Of a stretch of 64,000 nt of DNA, positions 39,201 through 53,338 are shown in pieces. The translations under genes were made by a program, and so were the position numbers. The stretch is from Sipunculus nudus. Taxonomy: Eukaryota > Annelida > Sipuncula > Golfingiida > Sipunculidae. How positions within the stretch are numbered: the stretch's first letter is position 1; the number at the start of each line of letters is the position of its first letter. The stretch lies in NCBI GenBank assembly GCA_026874595.1, contig CM049316.1, positions 1 to 64,000 on the forward strand. The letters are read 5' to 3'. The notes under the pieces were generated by a model. That model did no database searches. It was not told the DNA's origin and saw only the letters and a program-made list of their open reading frames with translations.

Positions 39201-42200
39201 ATGGCCGATTTAAATTGCGAAAAAGGCGTTTTAGAAGCTTCATTAGGCCATTTAGAGCCTGTTAGAAACGTCGTTTTCGCCGAAATCAGCTCGGTTTTCG
39301 CGTAATACAAGATCGTGTTTTGTGCAAAAATGGCCGATTTAAATTGCGAAAGAAGCGTTTTAGAAGCTTCATTAGGCCATTTAGAGCCTGTTAGAAACGT
39401 CGTTTTCGCCGAAATCAGCTCGGTTTTCGCGTAATACAAGATCGTGTTTTGTGCAAAAATGGCCGATTTAAATTGCGAAAGAAGCGTTTTAGAAGCTTCA
39501 TTAGGCCATTTAGAGCCTGTTAGAAACGTCGTTTTCGCCGAAATCAGCTCGGTTTTCGCGTAATACAAGATCGTGTTTTGTGCAAAAATGGCCGATTTAA
39601 ATTGCGAAAAAGGCGTTTTAGAAGCTTCATTAGGCCATTTAGAGCCTGTTAGAAACGTCGTTTTCGCCGAAATCAGCTCGGTTTTCGCGTAATACAAGAT
39701 CGTGTTTTGTGCAAAAATGGCCGATTTAAATTGCGAAAGAAGCGTTTTAGAAGCTTCATTAGGCCATTTAGAGCCTGTTAGAAACGTCGTTTTCGCCGAA
39801 ATCAGCTCGGTTTTCGCGTAATACAAGATCGTGTTTTGTGCAAAAATGGCCGATTTAAATTGCGAAAGAAGCGTTTTAAAAGCTTCATTAGGCCATTTAG
39901 AGCCTGTTAGAAACGTCGTTTTCGCCGAAATCAGCTCGGTTTTCGCGTAATACAAGATCGTGTTTTGTGCAAAAATGGCCGATTTAAATTGCGAAAAAGG
40001 CGTTTTAGGAGCTTCATTAGGCCATTTAGAGCCTGTTAGAAACGTCGTTTTCGCCGAAATCAGCTCGGTTTTCGCGTAATACAAGATCGTGTTTTGTGCA
40101 AAAATGGCCGATTTAAATTGCGAAAGAAGCGTTTTAGAAGCTTCATTAGGCCATTTAGAGCCTGTTAGAAACGTCGTTTTTGCCGAAATCAGCTCGGTTT
40201 TCGCGTAATACAAGATCGTGTTTTGTGCAAAAATGGCCGATTTAAATTGCGAAAAAGGCGTTTTAGGAGCTTCATTAGGCCATTTAGAGCCTGTTAGAAA
40301 CGTCGTTTTCGCCGAAATCAGCTCGGTTTTCGCGTAATACAAGATCGTGTTTTGTGCAAAAATGGCCGATTTAAATTGCAAAAGAAGCGTTTTAGAAGCT
40401 TCATTAGGCCATTTAGAGCCTGTTAGAAACGTCGTTTTCGCCGAAATCAGCTCGGTTTTCGCGTAATACAAGATCGTGTTTTGTGCAAAAATGGCCGATT
40501 TAAATTGCGAAAAAGGCGTTTTAGAAGCTTCATTAGGCCATTTAGAGCCTGTTAGAAACTAGAAACGTCGTTTTCGCCGAAATCAGCTCGGTTTTCGCGT
40601 AATACAAGATCGTGTTTTGTGCAAAAATGGCCGATTTAAATTGCGAAAGAAGCGTTTTAAAAGCTTCATTAGGCCATTTAGAGCCTGTTAGAAACGTCGT
40701 TTTCGCCGAAATCAGCTCGGTTTTCGCGTAATACAAGATCGTGTTTTGTGCAAAAATGGCCGATTTAAATTGCGAAAAAGGCGTTTTAGGAGCTTCATTA
40801 GGCCATTTAGAGCCTGTTAGAAACGTCGTTTTCGCCGAAATCAGCTCGGTTTTCGCGTAATACAAGATCGTGTTTTGTGCAAAAATGGCCGATTTAAATT
40901 GCGAAAAAGGCGTTTTAGAAGCTTCATTAGGCCATTTAGAGCCTGTTAGAAACGTCGTTTTCGCCGAAATCAGCTCGGTTTTCGCGTAATACAAGATCGT
41001 GTTTTGTGCAAAAATGGCCGATTTAAATTGCAAAAGAAGCGTTTTAGAAGCTTCATTAGGCCATTTAGAGCCTGTTAGAAACGTCGTTTTCGCCGAAATC
41101 AGCTCGGTTTTCGCGTAATACAAGATCGTGTTTTGTGCAAAAATGGCCGATTTAAATTGCGAAAAAGGCGTTTTAGAAGCTTCATTAGGCCATTTAGAGC
41201 CTGTTAGAAACGTCGTTTTCGCCGAAATCAGCTCGGTTTTCGCGTAATACAAGATCGTGTTTTGTGCAAAAATGGCCTGTATCTGATGCGAAAGAAGCCC
41301 TAAAGGATCTTCATTACCCGATTTAGAACCAGTTAGAAACGTCGTTTTCGCCGAAATCAGCTCGGTTTTCGCGTAATACAAGATCGTGTTTTGTGCAAAA
41401 ATGGCCGATTTAAATTGCGAAAGAAGCGTTTTAGAAGCTTCATTAGGCCATTTAGAGCCTGTTAGAAACGTCGTTTTCGCCGAAATCAGCTCGGTTTTCG
41501 CGTAATACAAGATCGTGTTTTGTGCAAAAATGGCCGATTTAAATTGCGAAAGAAGCGTTTTAGAAGCTTCATTAGGCCATTTAGAGCCTGTTAGAAACGT
41601 CGTTTTCGCCGAAATCAGCTCGGTTTTCGCGTAATACAAGATCGTGTTTTGTGCAAAAATGGCCGATTTAAATTGCGAAAAAGGCGTTTTAGAAGCTTCA
41701 TTAGGCCATTTAGAGCCTGTTAGAAACGTCGTTTTCGCCGAAATCAGCTCGGTTTTCGCGTAATACAAGATCGTGTTTTGTGCAAAAATGGCCGATTTAA
41801 ATTGCGAAAAAGGCGTTTTAGAAGCTTCATTAGGCCATTTAGAGCCTGTTAGAAACGTCGTTTTCGCCGAAATCAGCTCGGTTTTCGCGTAATACAAGAT
41901 CGTGTTTTGTGCAAAAATGGCCGATTTAAATTGCGAAAGAAGCCTTTTAGAAGCTTCATTAGGCCATTTAGAGCCTGTTAGAAACGTCGTTTTCGCCGAA
42001 ATCAGCTCGGTTTTCGCGTAATACAAGATCGTGTTTTGTGCAAAAATGGCCGATTTAAATTGCGAAAAAGGCGTTTTAGGAGCTTCATTAGGCCATTTAG
42101 AGCCTGTTAGAAACGTCGTTTTCGCCGAAATCAGCTCGGTTTTCGCGTAATACAAGATCGTGTTTTGTGCAAAAATGGCCTGTATCTGATGCGAAAGAAG

Positions 42201-45200
42201 CCCTAAAGGATCTTCATTACCCGATTTAGAACCAGTTAGAAACGTCGTTTTCGCCGAAATCAGCTCGGTTTTCGCGTAATACAAGATCGTGTTTTGTGCA
42301 AAAATGGCCGATTTAAATTGCGAAAGAAGCGTTTTAGAAGATTCATTAGGCCATTTAGAGCCTGTTAGAAACGTCGTTTTCGCCGAAATCAGCTCGGTTT
42401 TCGCGTAATACAAGATCGTGTTTTGTGCAAAAATGGCCGATTTAAATTGCAAAAGAAGCGTTTTAGAAGCTTCATTAGGCCATTTAGAGCCTGTTAGAAA
42501 CGTCGTTTTCGCCGAAATCAGCTCGGTTTTCGCGTAATACAAGATCGTGTTTTGTGCAAAAATGGCCGATTTAAATTGCGAAAGAAGCGTTTTAGAAGCT
42601 TCATTAGGCCATTTAGAGCCTGTTAGAAACGTCGTTTTTGCCGAAATCAGCTCGGTTTTCGCGTAATACAAGATCGTGTTTTGTGCAAAAATGGCCGATT
42701 TAAATTGCGAAAAAGGCGTTTTAGGAGCTTCATTAGGCCATTTAGAGCCTGTTAGAAACGTCGTTTTCGCCGAAATCAGCTCGGTTTTCGCGTAATACAA
42801 GATCGTGTTTTGTGCAAAAATGGCCGATTTAAATTGCAAAAGAAGCGTTTTAGAAGCTTCATTAGGCCATTTAGAGCCTGTTAGAAACGTCGTTTTCGCC
42901 GAAATCAGCTCGGTTTTCGCGTAATACAAGATCGTGTTTTGTGCAAAAATGGCCGATTTAAATTGCGAAAGAAGCCTTTTAGAAGCTTCATTAGGCCATT
43001 TAGAGCCTGTTAGAAACGTCGTTTTCGCCGAAATCAGCTCGGTTTTCGCGTAATACAAGATCGTGTTTTGTGCAAAAATGGCCGATTTAAATTGCGAAAA
43101 AGGCGTTTTAGAAGCTTCATTAGGCCATTTAGAGCCTGTTAGAAACGTCGTTTTCGCCGAAATCAGCTCGGTTTTCGCGTAATACAAGATCGTGTTTTGT
43201 GCAAAAATGGCCGATTTAAATTGCGAAAGAAGCCTTTTAGAAGCTTCATTAGGCCATTTAGAGCCTGTTAGAAACGTCGTTTTCGCCGAAATCAGCTCGG
43301 TTTTCGCGTAATACAAGATCGTGTTTTGTGCAAAAATGGCCGATTTAAATTGCGAAAAAGGCGTTTTAGAAGCTTCATTAGGCCATTTAGAGCCTGTTAG
43401 AAACGTCGTTTTCGCCGAAATCAGCTCGGTTTTCGCGTAATACAAGATCGTGTTTTGTGCAAAAATGGCCGATTTAAATTGCGAAAGAAGCCTTTTAGAA
43501 GCTTCATTAGGCCATTTAGAGCCTGTTAGAAACGTCGTTTTCGCCGAAATCAGCTCGGTTTTCGCGTAATACAAGATCGTGTTTTGTGCAAAAATGGCCG
43601 ATTTAAATTGCGAAAAAGGCGTTTTAGAAGCTTCATTAGGCCATTTAGAGCCTGTTAGAAACGTCGTTTTCGCCGAAATCAGCTCGGTTTTCGCGTAATA
43701 CAAGATCGTGTTTTGTGCAAAAATGGCCTGTATCTGATGCGAAAGAAGCCCTAAAGGATCTTCATTACCCGATTTAGAACCAGTTAGAAACGTCGTTTTC
43801 GCCGAAATCAGCTCGGTTTTCGCGTAATACAAGATCGTGTTTTGTGCAAAAATGGCCGATTTAAATTGCGAAAGAAGCGTTTTAGAAGATTCATTAGGCC
43901 ATTTAGAGCCTGTTAGAAACGTCGTTTTCGCCGAAATCAGCTCGGTTTTCGCGTAATACAAGATCGTGTTTTGTGCAAAAATGGCCGATTTAAATTGCGA
44001 AAAAGGCGTTTTAGAAGCTTCATTAGGCCATTTAGAGCCTGTTAGAAACGTCGTTTTCGCCGAAATCAGCTCGGTTTTCGCGTAATACAAGATCGTGTTT
44101 TGTGCAAAAATGGCCGATTTAAATTGCGAAAGAAGCCTTTTAGAAGCTTCATTAGGCCATTTAGAGCCTGTTAGAAACGTCGTTTTCGCCGAAATCAGCT
44201 CGGTTTTCGCGTAATACAAGATCGTGTTTTGTGCAAAAATGGCCGATTTAAATTGCGAAAAAGGCGTTTTAGAAGCTTCATTAGGCCATTTAGAGCCTGT
44301 TAGAAACGTCGTTTTCGCCGAAATCAGCTCGGTTTTCGCGTAATACAAGATCGTGTTTTGTGCAAAAATGGCCGATTTAAATTGCGAAAGAAGCGTTTTA
44401 GAAGCTTCATTAGGCCATTTAGAGCCTGTTAGAAACGTCGTTTTCGCCGAAATCAGCTCGGTTTTCGCGTAATACAAGATCGTGTTTTGTGCAAAAATGG
44501 CCGATTTAAATTGCGAAAGAAGCGTTTTAGAAGCTTCATTAGGCCATTTAGAGCCTGTTAGAAACGTCGTTTTCGCCGAAATCAGCTCGGTTTTCGCGTA
44601 ATACAAGATCGTGTTTTGTGCAAAAATGGCCGATTTAAATTGCGAAAGAAGCGTTTTAGAAGCTTCATTAGGCCATTTAGAGCCTGTTAGAAACGTCGTT
44701 TTCGCCGAAATCAGCTCGGTTTTCGCGTAATACAAGATCGTGTTTTGTGCAAAAATGGCCGATTTAAATTGCGAAAGAAGCGTTTTAGAAGCTTCATTAG
44801 GCCATTTAGAGCCTGTTAGAAACGTCGTTTTCGCCGAAATCAGCTCGGTTTTCGCGTAATACAAGATCGTGTTTTGTGCAAAAATGGCTGATTTAAATTG
44901 CGAAAGAAGCGTTTTAGAAGCTTCATTAGGCCATTTAGAGCCTGTTAGAAACGTCGTTTTCGCCGAAATCAGCTCGGTTTTCGCGTAATACAAGATCGTG
45001 TTTTGTGCAAAAATGGCCGATTTAAATTGCGAAAGAAGCGTTTTAGAAGCTTCATTAGGCCATTTAGAGCCTGTTAGAAACGTCGTTTTCGCCGAAATCA
45101 GCTCGGTTTTCGCGTAATACAAGATCGTGTTTTGTGCAAAAATGGCCGATTTAAATTGCGAAAGAAGCGTTTTAGAAGCTTCATTAGGCCATTTAGAGCC

Positions 45201-48200
45201 TGTTAGAAACGTCGTTTTCGCCGAAATCAGCTCGGTTTTCGCGTAATACAAGATCGTGTTTTGTGCAAAAATGGCCGATTTAAATTGCGAAAAAGGCGTT
45301 TTAGAAGCTTCATTAGGCCATTTAGAGCCTGTTAGAAACGTCGTTTTCGCCGAAATCAGCTCGGTTTTCGCGTAATACAAGATCGTGTTTTGTGCAAAAA
45401 TGGCCGATTTAAATTGCGAAAGAAGCGTTTTAGAAGCTTCATTAGGCCATTTAGAGCCTGTTAGAAACGTCGTTTTCGCCGAAATCAGCTCGGTTTTCGC
45501 GTAATACAAGATCGTGTTTTGTGCAAAAATGGCCGATTTAAATTGCGAAAGAAGCGTTTTAAAAGCTTCATTAGGCCATTTAGAGCCTGTTAGAAACGTC
45601 GTTTTCGCCGAAATCAGCTCGGTTTTCGCGTAATACAAGATCGTGTTTTGTGCAAAAATGGCCGATTTAAATTGCAAAAGAAGCGTTTTAGAAGCTTCAT
45701 TAGGCCATTTAGAGCCTGTTAGAAACGTCGTTTTCGCCGAAATCAGCTCGGTTTTCGCGTAATACAAGATCGTGTTTTGTGCAAAAATGGCCGATTTAAA
45801 TTGCGAAAAAGGCGTTTTAGAAGCTTCATTAGGCCATTTAGAGCCTGTTAGAAACGTCGTTTTCGCCGAAATCAGCTCGGTTTTCGCGTAATACAAGATC
45901 GTGTTTTGTGCAAAAATGGCCGATTTAAATTGCGAAAGAAGCCTTTTAGAAGCTTCATTAGGCCATTTAGAGCCTGTTAGAAACGTCGTTTTCGCCGAAA
46001 TCAGCTCGGTTTTCGCGTAATACAAGATCGTGTTTTGTGCAAAAATGGCCGATTTAAATTGCGAAAAAGGCGTTTTAGGAGCTTCATTAGGCCATTTAGA
46101 GCCTGTTAGAAACGTCGTTTTCGCCGAAATCAGCTCGGTTTTCGCGTAATACAAGATCGTGTTTTGTGCAAAAATGGCCTGTATCTGATGCGAAAGAAGC
46201 CCTAAAGGATCTTCATTACCCGATTTAGAACCAGTTAGAAACGTCGTTTTCGCCGAAATCAGCTCGGTTTTCGCGTAATACAAGATCGTGTTTTGTGCAA
46301 AAATGGCCGATTTAAATTGCGAAAGAAGCGTTTTAGAAGATTCATTAGGCCATTTAGAGCCTGTTAGAAACGTCGTTTTCGCCGAAATCAGCTCGGTTTT
46401 CGCGTAATACAAGATCGTGTTTTGTGCAAAAATGGCCGATTTAAATTGCAAAAGAAGCGTTTTAGAAGCTTCATTAGGCCATTTAGAGCCTGTTAGAAAC
46501 GTCGTTTTCGCCGAAATCAGCTCGGTTTTCGCGTAATACAAGATCGTGTTTTGTGCAAAAATGGCCGATTTAAATTGCGAAAGAAGCGTTTTAGAAGCTT
46601 CATTAGGCCATTTAGAGCCTGTTAGAAACGTCGTTTTTGCCGAAATCAGCTCGGTTTTCGCGTAATACAAGATCGTGTTTTGTGCAAAAATGGCCGATTT
46701 AAATTGCGAAAAAGGCGTTTTAGGAGCTTCATTAGGCCATTTAGAGCCTGTTAGAAACGTCGTTTTCGCCGAAATCAGCTCGGTTTTCGCGTAATACAAG
46801 ATCGTGTTTTGTGCAAAAATGGCCGATTTAAATTGCAAAAGAAGCGTTTTAGAAGCTTCATTAGGCCATTTAGAGCCTGTTAGAAACGTCGTTTTCGCCG
46901 AAATCAGCTCGGTTTTCGCGTAATACAAGATCGTGTTTTGTGCAAAAATGGCCGATTTAAATTGCGAAAGAAGCCTTTTAGAAGCTTCATTAGGCCATTT
47001 AGAGCCTGTTAGAAACGTCGTTTTCGCCGAAATCAGCTCGGTTTTCGCGTAATACAAGATCGTGTTTTGTGCAAAAATGGCCGATTTAAATTGCGAAAAA
47101 GGCGTTTTAGAAGCTTCATTAGGCCATTTAGAGCCTGTTAGAAACGTCGTTTTCGCCGAAATCAGCTCGGTTTTCGCGTAATACAAGATCGTGTTTTGTG
47201 CAAAAATGGCCGATTTAAATTGCGAAAGAAGCCTTTTAGAAGCTTCATTAGGCCATTTAGAGCCTGTTAGAAACGTCGTTTTCGCCGAAATCAGCTCGGT
47301 TTTCGCGTAATACAAGATCGTGTTTTGTGCAAAAATGGCCGATTTAAATTGCGAAAAAGGCGTTTTAGAAGCTTCATTAGGCCATTTAGAGCCTGTTAGA
47401 AACGTCGTTTTCGCCGAAATCAGCTCGGTTTTCGCGTAATACAAGATCGTGTTTTGTGCAAAAATGGCCGATTTAAATTGCGAAAGAAGCCTTTTAGAAG
47501 CTTCATTAGGCCATTTAGAGCCTGTTAGAAACGTCGTTTTCGCCGAAATCAGCTCGGTTTTCGCGTAATACAAGATCGTGTTTTGTGCAAAAATGGCCGA
47601 TTTAAATTGCGAAAAAGGCGTTTTAGAAGCTTCATTAGGCCATTTAGAGCCTGTTAGAAACGTCGTTTTCGCCGAAATCAGCTCGGTTTTCGCGTAATAC
47701 AAGATCGTGTTTTGTGCAAAAATGGCCTGTATCTGATGCGAAAGAAGCCCTAAAGGATCTTCATTACCCGATTTAGAACCAGTTAGAAACGTCGTTTTCG
47801 CCGAAATCAGCTCGGTTTTCGCGTAATACAAGATCGTGTTTTGTGCAAAAATGGCCGATTTAAATTGCGAAAGAAGCGTTTTAGAAGATTCATTAGGCCA
47901 TTTAGAGCCTGTTAGAAACGTCGTTTTCGCCGAAATCAGCTCGGTTTTCGCGTAATACAAGATCGTGTTTTGTGCAAAAATGGCCGATTTAAATTGCGAA
48001 AAAGGCGTTTTAGAAGCTTCATTAGGCCATTTAGAGCCTGTTAGAAACGTCGTTTTCGCCGAAATCAGCTCGGTTTTCGCGTAATACAAGATCGTGTTTT
48101 GTGCAAAAATGGCCGATTTAAATTGCGAAAGAAGCCTTTTAGAAGCTTCATTAGGCCATTTAGAGCCTGTTAGAAACGTCGTTTTCGCCGAAATCAGCTC

Positions 48201-51200
48201 GGTTTTCGCGTAATACAAGATCGTGTTTTGTGCAAAAATGGCCGATTTAAATTGCGAAAAAGGCGTTTTAGAAGCTTCATTAGGCCATTTAGAGCCTGTT
48301 AGAAACGTCGTTTTCGCCGAAATCAGCTCGGTTTTCGCGTAATACAAGATCGTGTTTTGTGCAAAAATGGCCGATTTAAATTGCGAAAGAAGCGTTTTAG
48401 AAGCTTCATTAGGCCATTTAGAGCCTGTTAGAAACGTCGTTTTCGCCGAAATCAGCTCGGTTTTCGCGTAATACAAGATCGTGTTTTGTGCAAAAATGGC
48501 CGATTTAAATTGCGAAAGAAGCGTTTTAGAAGCTTCATTAGGCCATTTAGAGCCTGTTAGAAACGTCGTTTTCGCCGAAATCAGCTCGGTTTTCGCGTAA
48601 TACAAGATCGTGTTTTGTGCAAAAATGGCCGATTTAAATTGCGAAAGAAGCGTTTTAGAAGCTTCATTAGGCCATTTAGAGCCTGTTAGAAACGTCGTTT
48701 TCGCCGAAATCAGCTCGGTTTTCGCGTAATACAAGATCGTGTTTTGTGCAAAAATGGCCGATTTAAATTGCGAAAGAAGCGTTTTAGAAGCTTCATTAGG
48801 CCATTTAGAGCCTGTTAGAAACGTCGTTTTCGCCGAAATCAGCTCGGTTTTCGCGTAATACAAGATCGTGTTTTGTGCAAAAATGGCTGATTTAAATTGC
48901 GAAAGAAGCGTTTTAGAAGCTTCATTAGGCCATTTAGAGCCTGTTAGAAACGTCGTTTTCGCCGAAATCAGCTCGGTTTTCGCGTAATACAAGATCGTGT
49001 TTTGTGCAAAAATGGCCGATTTAAATTGCGAAAGAAGCGTTTTAAAAGCTTCATTAGGCCATTTAGAGCCTGTTAGAAACGTCGTTTTCGCCGAAATCAG
49101 CTCGGTTTTCGCGTAATACAAGATCGTGTTTTGTGCAAAAATGGCCGATTTAAATTGCGAAAAAGGCGTTTTAGGAGCTTCATTAGGCCATTTAGAGCCT
49201 GTTAGAAACGTCGTTTTCGCCGAAATCAGCTCGGTTTTCGCGTAATACAAGATCGTGTTTTGTGCAAAAATGGCCGATTTAAATTGCGAAAGAAGCGTTT
49301 TAGAAGCTTCATTAGGCCATTTAGAGCCTGTTAGAAACGTCGTTTTCGCCGAAATCAGCTCGGTTTTCGCGTAATACAAGATCGTGTTTTGTGCAAAAAT
49401 GGCCGATTTAAATTGCGAAAAAGGCGTTTTAGAAGCTTCATTAGGCCATTTAGAGCCTGTTAGAAACGTCGTTTTCGCCGAAATCAGCTCGGTTTTCGCG
49501 TAATACAAGATCGTGTTTTGTGCAAAAATGGCCGATTTAAATTGCGAAAGAAGCGTTTTAGAAGCTTCATTAGGCCATTTAGAGCCTGTTAGAAACGTCG
49601 TTTTCGCCGAAATCAGCTCGGTTTTCGCGTAATACAAGATCGTGTTTTGTGCAAAAATGGCCGATTTAAATTGCGAAAAAGGCGTTTTAGAAGCTTCATT
49701 AGGCCATTTAGAGCCTGTTAGAAACGTCGTTTTCGCCGAAATCAGCTCGGTTTTCGCGTAATACAAGATCGTGTTTTGTGCAAAAATGGCCGATTTAAAT
49801 TGCGAAAAAGGCGTTTTAGAAGCTTCATTAGGCCATTTAGAGCCTGTTAGAAACGTCGTTTTCGCCGAAATCAGCTCGGTTTTCGCGTAATACAAGATCG
49901 TGTTTTGTGCAAAAATGGCCGATTTAAATTGCGAAAGAAGCGTTTTAGAAGCTTCATTAGGCCATTTAGAGCCTGTTAGAAACGTCGTTTTCGCCGAAAT
50001 CAGCTCGGTTTTCGCGTAATACAAGATCGTGTTTTGTGCAAAAATGGCCGATTTAAATTGCGAAAGAAGCGTTTTAAAAGCTTCATTAGGCCATTTAGAG
50101 CCTGTTAGAAACGTCGTTTTCGCCGAAATCAGCTCGGTTTTCGCGTAATACAAGATCGTGTTTTGTGCAAAAATGGCCGATTTAAATTGCGAAAGAAGCG
50201 TTTTAGAAGCTTCATTAGGCCATTTAGAGCCTGTTAGAAACGTCGTTTTCGCCGAAATCAGCTCGGTTTTCGCGTAATACAAGATCGTGTTTTGTGCAAA
50301 AATGGCCGATTTAAATTGCGAAAGAAGCGTTTTAGAAGCTTCATTAGGCCATTTAGAGCCTGTTAGAAACGTCGTTTTCGCCGAAATCAGCTCGGTTTTC
50401 GCGTAATACAAGATCGTGTTTTGTGCAAAAATGGCCGATTTAAATTGCGAAAGAAGCGTTTTAGAAGCTTCATTAGGCCATTTAGAGCCTGTTAGAAACG
50501 TCGTTTTCGCCGAAATCAGCTCGGTTTTCGCGTAATACAAGATCGTGTTTTGTGCAAAAATGGCTGATTTAAATTGCGAAAGAAGCGTTTTAGAAGCTTC
50601 ATTAGGCCATTTAGAGCCTGTTAGAAACGTCGTTTTCGCCGAAATCAGCTCGGTTTTCGCGTAATACAAGATCGTGTTTTGTGCAAAAATGGCCGATTTA
50701 AATTGCGAAAGAAGCGTTTTAAAAGCTTCATTAGGCCATTTAGAGCCTGTTAGAAACGTCGTTTTCGCCGAAATCAGCTCGGTTTTCGCGTAATACAAGA
50801 TCGTGTTTTGTGCAAAAATGGCCGATTTAAATTGCGAAAAAGGCGTTTTAGGAGCTTCATTAGGCCATTTAGAGCCTGTTAGAAACGTCGTTTTCGCCGA
50901 AATCAGCTCGGTTTTCGCGTAATACAAGATCGTGTTTTGTGCAAAAATGGCCGATTTAAATTGCGAAAGAAGCGTTTTAGAAGCTTCATTAGGCCATTTA
51001 GAGCCTGTTAGAAACGTCGTTTTCGCCGAAATCAGCTCGGTTTTCGCGTAATACAAGATCGTGTTTTGTGCAAAAATGGCCTGTATCTGATGCGAAAGAA
51101 GCCCTAAAGGATCTTCATTACCCGATTTAGAACCAGTTAGAAACGTCGTTTTCGCCGAAATCAGCTCGGTTTTCGCGTAATACAAGATCGTGTTTTGTGC

Positions 51201-52817
51201 AAAAATGGCCGATTTAAATTGCGAAAGAAGCGTTTTAGAAGATTCATTAGGCCATTTAGAGCCTGTTAGAAACGTCGTTTTCGCCGAAATCAGCTCGGTT
51301 TTCGCGTAATACAAGATCGTGTTTTGTGCAAAAATGGCCGATTTAAATTGCAAAAGAAGCGTTTTAGAAGCTTCATTAGGCCATTTAGAGCCTGTTAGAA
51401 ACGTCGTTTTCGCCGAAATCAGCTCGGTTTTCGCGTAATACAAGATCGTGTTTTGTGCAAAAATGGCCGATTTAAATTGCGAAAGAAGCCTTTTAGAAGC
51501 TTCATTAGGCCATTTAGAGCCTGTTAGAAACGTCGTTTTCGCCGAAATCAGCTCGGTTTTCGCGTAATACAAGATCGTGTTTTGTGCAAAAATGGCCGAT
51601 TTAAATTGCGAAAAAGGCGTTTTAGAAGCTTCATTAGGCCATTTAGAGCCTGTTAGAAACGTCGTTTTCGCCGAAATCAGCTCGGTTTTCGCGTAATACA
51701 AGATCGTGTTTTGTGCAAAAATGGCCGATTTAAATTGCGAAAGAAGCGTTTTAGAAGCTTCATTAGGCCATTTAGAGCCTGTTAGAAACGTCGTTTTTGC
51801 CGAAATCAGCTCGGTTTTCGCGTAATACAAGATCGTGTTTTGTGCAAAAATGGCCGATTTAAATTGCGAAAAAGGCGTTTTAGGAGCTTCATTAGGCCAT
51901 TTAGAGCCTGTTAGAAACGTCGTTTTCGCCGAAATCAGCTCGGTTTTCGCGTAATACAAGATCGTGTTTTGTGCAAAAATGGCCGATTTAAATTGCAAAA
52001 GAAGCGTTTTAGAAGCTTCATTAGGCCATTTAGAGCCTGTTAGAAACGTCGTTTTCGCCGAAATCAGCTCGGTTTTCGCGTAATACAAGATCGTGTTTTG
52101 TGCAAAAATGGCCGATTTAAATTGCGAAAGAAGCCTTTTAGAAGCTTCATTAGGCCATTTAGAGCCTGTTAGAAACGTCGTTTTCGCCGAAATCAGCTCG
52201 GTTTTCGCGTAATACAAGATCGTGTTTTTGTGCAAAAATGGCCGATTTAAATTGCGAAAGAAGCCTTTTAGAAGCTTCATTAGGCCATTTAGAGCCTGTT
52301 AGAAACGTCGTTTTCGCCGAAATCAGCTCGGTTTTCGCGTAATACAAGATCGTGTTTTGTGCAAAAATGGCCGATTTAAATTGCGAAAAAGGCGTTTTAG
52401 AAGCTTCATTAGGCCATTTAGAGCCTGTTAGAAACGTCGTTTTCGCCGAAATCAGCTCGGTTTTCGCGTAATACAAGATCGTGTTTTGTGCAAAAATGGC
52501 CTGTATCTGATGCGAAAGAAGCCCTAAAGGATCTTCATTACCCGATTTAGAACCAGTTAGAAACGTCGTTTTCGCCGAAATCAGCTCGGTTTTCGCGTAA
52601 TACAAGATCGTGTTTTGTGCAAAAATGGCCGATTTAAATTGCGAAAGAAGCGTTTTAGAAGCTTCATTAGGCCATTTAGAGCCTGTTAGAAACGTCGTTT
52701 TCGCCGAAATCAGCTCGGTTTTCGCGTAATACAAGATCGTGTTTTGTGCAAAAATGGCCGATTTAAATTGCGAAAGAAGCGTTTTAGAAGCTTCATTAGG
52801 CCATTTAGAGCCTGTTA
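24277..52817. repeat. 129-bp satellite array, about 221 monomers with higher-order structure
   Basis: Head-to-tail 129-bp monomers containing 'cgccgaaatcagctcggttt' and 'aaaatggccgatttaaattg'. Sequence types differ mainly at one patch (cgaaagaagcg, cgaaagaagcc, cgaaaaaggcg, caaaagaagcg). A divergent monomer marked by 'gcctgtatctgatgcgaaag' occurs 17 times, at 24881, 26433, 27855, 29271, 30819, 32367, 34302, 35721, 37398, 38688, 41275, 42178, 43726, 46177, 47725, 51079 and 52499; spacings from 29271 on are multiples of 129 once a 7-bp and a 1-bp insertion are allowed for. The monomer is 43 codons and one minus-strand frame lacks stops, giving open frames of 3885 (28814-40471) and 3912 codons (40542-52280). 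I judge them non-coding: no gene ends, no domain, and variation that changes amino acids freely. Confidence 0.96.
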
Positions 52818-52838
52818 GCAAAACATAAAAATCGAAAC
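52818..52838. other. Non-satellite stub before the gap
   Basis: After 'gcctgttag' the satellite stops and about 20 bases of unrelated A-rich sequence ('caaaacataaaaatcgaaac') precede the N run. This may be the true edge of the array. Confidence 0.6.
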
Positions 52839-53338
52839 NNNNNNNNNNNNNNNNNNNNNNNNNNNNNNNNNNNNNNNNNNNNNNNNNNNNNNNNNNNNNN
52901 NNNNNNNNNNNNNNNNNNNNNNNNNNNNNNNNNNNNNNNNNNNNNNNNNNNNNNNNNNNNNNNNNNNNNNNNNNNNNNNNNNNNNNNNNNNNNNNNNNNN
53001 NNNNNNNNNNNNNNNNNNNNNNNNNNNNNNNNNNNNNNNNNNNNNNNNNNNNNNNNNNNNNNNNNNNNNNNNNNNNNNNNNNNNNNNNNNNNNNNNNNNN
53101 NNNNNNNNNNNNNNNNNNNNNNNNNNNNNNNNNNNNNNNNNNNNNNNNNNNNNNNNNNNNNNNNNNNNNNNNNNNNNNNNNNNNNNNNNNNNNNNNNNNN
53201 NNNNNNNNNNNNNNNNNNNNNNNNNNNNNNNNNNNNNNNNNNNNNNNNNNNNNNNNNNNNNNNNNNNNNNNNNNNNNNNNNNNNNNNNNNNNNNNNNNNN
53301 NNNNNNNNNNNNNNNNNNNNNNNNNNNNNNNNNNNNNN
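52839..53338. other. Assembly gap (500 N)
   Basis: Exactly 500 N. It separates the satellite from a gene-dense block of very different character, so the two need not be contiguous in the genome. Confidence 1.
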
